From: Patescibacteria group bacterium
GTDB taxonomy: Bacteria > Patescibacteriota > Patescibacteriia > 2-12-FULL-60-25
NCBI GenBank assembly: GCA_018824765.1
Contig: JAHJFW010000026.1
Coordinates: forward strand, 1-6,025
DNA: 6,025 nt
Direction of reading: 5' to 3'
Below, one piece after another: positions 4,726 through 6,025 of the stretch. The position numbers were made by a program, and so were the translations under genes. The notes below the pieces were generated by a model. It had not been told where the DNA came from. It ran no database searches and was given only the letters and a program-made list of their open reading frames with translations. Positions within the stretch are counted from its first letter, which is position 1. Every line of letters begins with the position of its first letter.

Positions 4726-5739
4726 TTATTGAATCAGCATCGCGTCGCCGAAAGAGTAGAAACGATAGTTTTTCTCGATTGCTTCAGCATAAGCTTTTAA
4801 GATCAGATCCCGTCCGGCGAGTGCGGAGACGAGAACCAGGAGAGTTGATTTTGGCAGATGAAAGTTTGTGATCAAGGCGTCGACGATTTTAAATTCATAT
4901 CCGGGTGTGATGAAGATGTTTGTAAAGCCTTGGTTGATTCCCGACTCTAAAGCGCGGACCGTGGTCGTGCCAACCGCGATGACGCGGCCGCCGCGGGCTC
5001 GTGTCGCGCGGATTGCGGCTCGTGTAGAATCCGGCACGTCGATCCATTCTTCGTGCATCACATGATCTTCGATTTTATCGGTTTTTATCGGGCGAAACGT
5101 GCCGAGGCCGACGTGCAGAGTTATGGTGGCGAAATTTACTCCTTGTGATTTTAGTTTTTCGATCAGTTCTTTTGTAAAATGGAATCCGGCTGTTGGCGCC
5201 GCAACTGATCCGGAATGTTTGGCGTAGACGGTTTGATAGATAGTTCCAATTTCCGAGTGCCGAGTGCCGAGTTGTGGATCGATATACGGCGGGAGGGGGA
5301 CTTTACCGATACTTTCAACCCAGGAGAAAATTGCCTCGGTTGATTTTTTGAAATCAATAACTATAGTTCCGTCCCCGCGTTTCTCTTTAATTGTTGCTTT
5401 TTGCCCATCCTCGAATTGAAGCACTGTTCCGGGTTTTAGTTTTCGTCCGGGTTTGGCCAAGGCGATCCAATTATCGTGTGTCGGTCGCAACAAAAAAATT
5501 TCAATCAGGCTCGATGGATTTTCAAGTCGGGCATGCAATCGCGCTTTGAATACTTTTGTTTCATTTAGCACCAGCAGATCTCCAGCCTGTAAAAATTCTC
5601 CCAAATCAAAAAATCGTTTATGCAGCAAAGTGCCGGTTTTTCTGTCCACGATTAACAACCGCGAGGAATCGCGCGGTTCCGCCGGAGTCTGCGCTATCAG
5701 CTCGGGCGGCAGATGGTAATTAAAATCCGAAGTCAGCAT
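4726..5739 (-). CDS. queA: S-adenosylmethionine:tRNA ribosyltransferase-isomerase (QueA)
   Basis: The 337-residue enzyme transfers and isomerises the ribosyl part of SAM onto preQ1 in the wobble base of GUN-anticodon tRNAs, forming epoxyqueuosine. It acts in the cytosol. Family motifs run through the full length: FNYHLPPELIAQTPAEPRDSS (6-26, one of the strongest), LLVLNETKVFKARL (55-68), YQTVYAKHSGSVAAPTAG (168-185), LHVGLGTFRPI (208-218), HEEWIDVP (229-236), VGTTTVRALES (256-266) and ITNFHLPKSTLLVLVSAL (290-307). Length is normal. Residues 155-166 (PQLGTRHSEIGT) are encoded by a degenerate 7-nt tandem repeat and look inserted relative to the family. No Shine-Dalgarno is seen. It is divergent from rpmE, with 98 bp between the starts. 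No other queuosine gene is in the window. Confidence 0.97.
   Translation of the reverse strand: MLTSDFNYHLPPELIAQTPAEPRDSSRLLIVDRKTGTLLHKRFFDLGEFLQAGDLLVLNETKVFKARLHARLENPSSLIEIFLLRPTHDNWIALAKPGRKLKPGTVLQFEDGQKATIKEKRGDGTIVIDFKKSTEAIFSWVESIGKVPLPPYIDPQLGTRHSEIGTIYQTVYAKHSGSVAAPTAGFHFTKELIEKLKSQGVNFATITLHVGLGTFRPIKTDKIEDHVMHEEWIDVPDSTRAAIRATRARGGRVIAVGTTTVRALESGINQGFTNIFITPGYEFKIVDALITNFHLPKSTLLVLVSALAGRDLILKAYAEAIEKNYRFYSFGDAMLIQ
5242..5277 (-). repeat. Degenerate 7-nt tandem repeat inside queA
   Basis: On the plus strand CCGAGTG (5253-5259), CCGAGTG (5260-5266) and CCGAGTT (5267-5273) stand in tandem, with a more degenerate TCCAATT unit just before at 5246-5252. Read on the minus strand they encode part of PQLGTRHSEIGT just before the YQTVYA motif. 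Confidence 0.7.
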
Positions 5740-5798
5740 AAAATTGGGCTTAATTTGTCATAAAATCGCCTATTTAGCAACGGCATTTTGCCTGCATC

Positions 5799-5827
5799 TT
5801 GCAATAAAAAGCGTTTTTTGTTAGACT
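5799..5827 (+). promoter_or_regulatory. Promoter of rpmE
   Basis: TTGCAA (5799-5804), a 17-nt spacer and TAGACT (5822-5827) with a TGn extension (TGTTAGACT). The predicted start near 5834 leaves about 4 nt before the rpmE ATG, so this mRNA also appears nearly leaderless. Both hexamers match consensus at 4 of 6 positions. Confidence 0.5.
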
Positions 5828-5837
5828 TTCACAACTT

Positions 5838-6025
5838 ATGAAAGCCGACATCCACCCAAAATACCACCCGGAAGCCAAGATTATTTGCGCCTGTAAAAAC
5901 GAGATAACGGTTGGTTCGACTGTGCCGGAAACGCATGTCGAACTTTGTTCAAGCTGCCACCCTTTTTATACGGGTAAGCAAAAATTGATTGACTCGGCGC
6001 GGCGCGTTGAGAAATTTGAGGAAAA
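5838..6025 (+). CDS. rpmE: Ribosomal protein bL31, zinc-binding type, 3' end missing
   Basis: The first 62 codons of bL31, a large-subunit protein that bridges to the small subunit near the central protuberance. The opening MKADIHPKYH is typical. Four cysteines in the C-x-C and C-x-x-C pairs (C17, C19, C37, C40) mark the zinc-binding (C+) paralogue. GSTVPETHVELCSSCHPFYTG (26-46) and KQKLIDSARRVEKF (47-60) are the family core. The frame is open at the right edge; bL31 is usually 65-90 residues, so only a short C-terminal tail is missing. The start is fixed by the conserved N-terminus. No Shine-Dalgarno is present, and the promoter lies almost against the ATG. It is divergent from queA. Confidence 0.96.
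   Translation, partial: MKADIHPKYHPEAKIICACKNEITVGSTVPETHVELCSSCHPFYTGKQKLIDSARRVEKFEE

Noticed and set aside
5740..5837. A possible riboswitch or queA promoter in the queA-rpmE gap
   Set aside because: The 98-bp gap is nearly filled by the rpmE promoter. No preQ1-type pseudoknot pattern or convincing minus-strand -10/-35 pair could be recognised by eye.

Overview
The window looks like a compact bacterial chromosome segment, most likely from the Candidate Phyla Radiation (Patescibacteria, Parcubacteria-like). This is inferred from short closely packed genes, small unnamed membrane proteins of a kind I associate with that group, degenerate short repeats between genes, and few recognisable Shine-Dalgarno sequences. 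TGA ends at least three genes at their expected lengths (the methyltransferase, the three-helix membrane protein and yraN). That argues against the code-25 lineages, where TGA is glycine. No rRNA, tRNA or CRISPR was seen.

Layout. Bases 1-435 are the 5' part of a minus-strand gene for a charged, helical, probably coiled-coil protein of unknown function; it runs off the left edge. Bases 565-2111 are an apparently complete IS1182-family insertion sequence with 17-bp perfect terminal inverted repeats, one intact DDE transposase gene, its own extended -10 promoter, an internal terminator and a hairpin near each end. It lies between divergently transcribed genes. The host DNA on its two sides forms a 17-bp inverted repeat, so the element seems to sit in the loop of an older palindrome.

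To the right on the plus strand are an RBBP9/YdeN-like serine hydrolase (2196-2735), a two-helix small membrane protein (2905-3162) followed 4 nt later by a class I SAM methyltransferase (3167-3730), a three-helix membrane protein (3828-4238) and the YraN/UPF0102 nuclease-fold protein (4254-4610). yraN converges on queA (4726-5739, minus), the queuosine tRNA-modification enzyme, with an AT-rich 16-bp hairpin between them. rpmE (bL31, zinc-binding type) starts at 5838, diverges from queA and is cut by the right edge.

The genes do not form one pathway. queA and rpmE are translation-related housekeeping genes; the membrane protein and methyltransferase probably form a small operon; the three-helix protein and yraN are close enough to be co-transcribed, though yraN may have its own promoter. 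I found no clear new defence or metabolic system. The main points of interest are the palindrome disrupted by the IS and its relative near queA, several promoters placed for leaderless or near-leaderless mRNAs, and a 7-nt tandem repeat read in frame inside queA.
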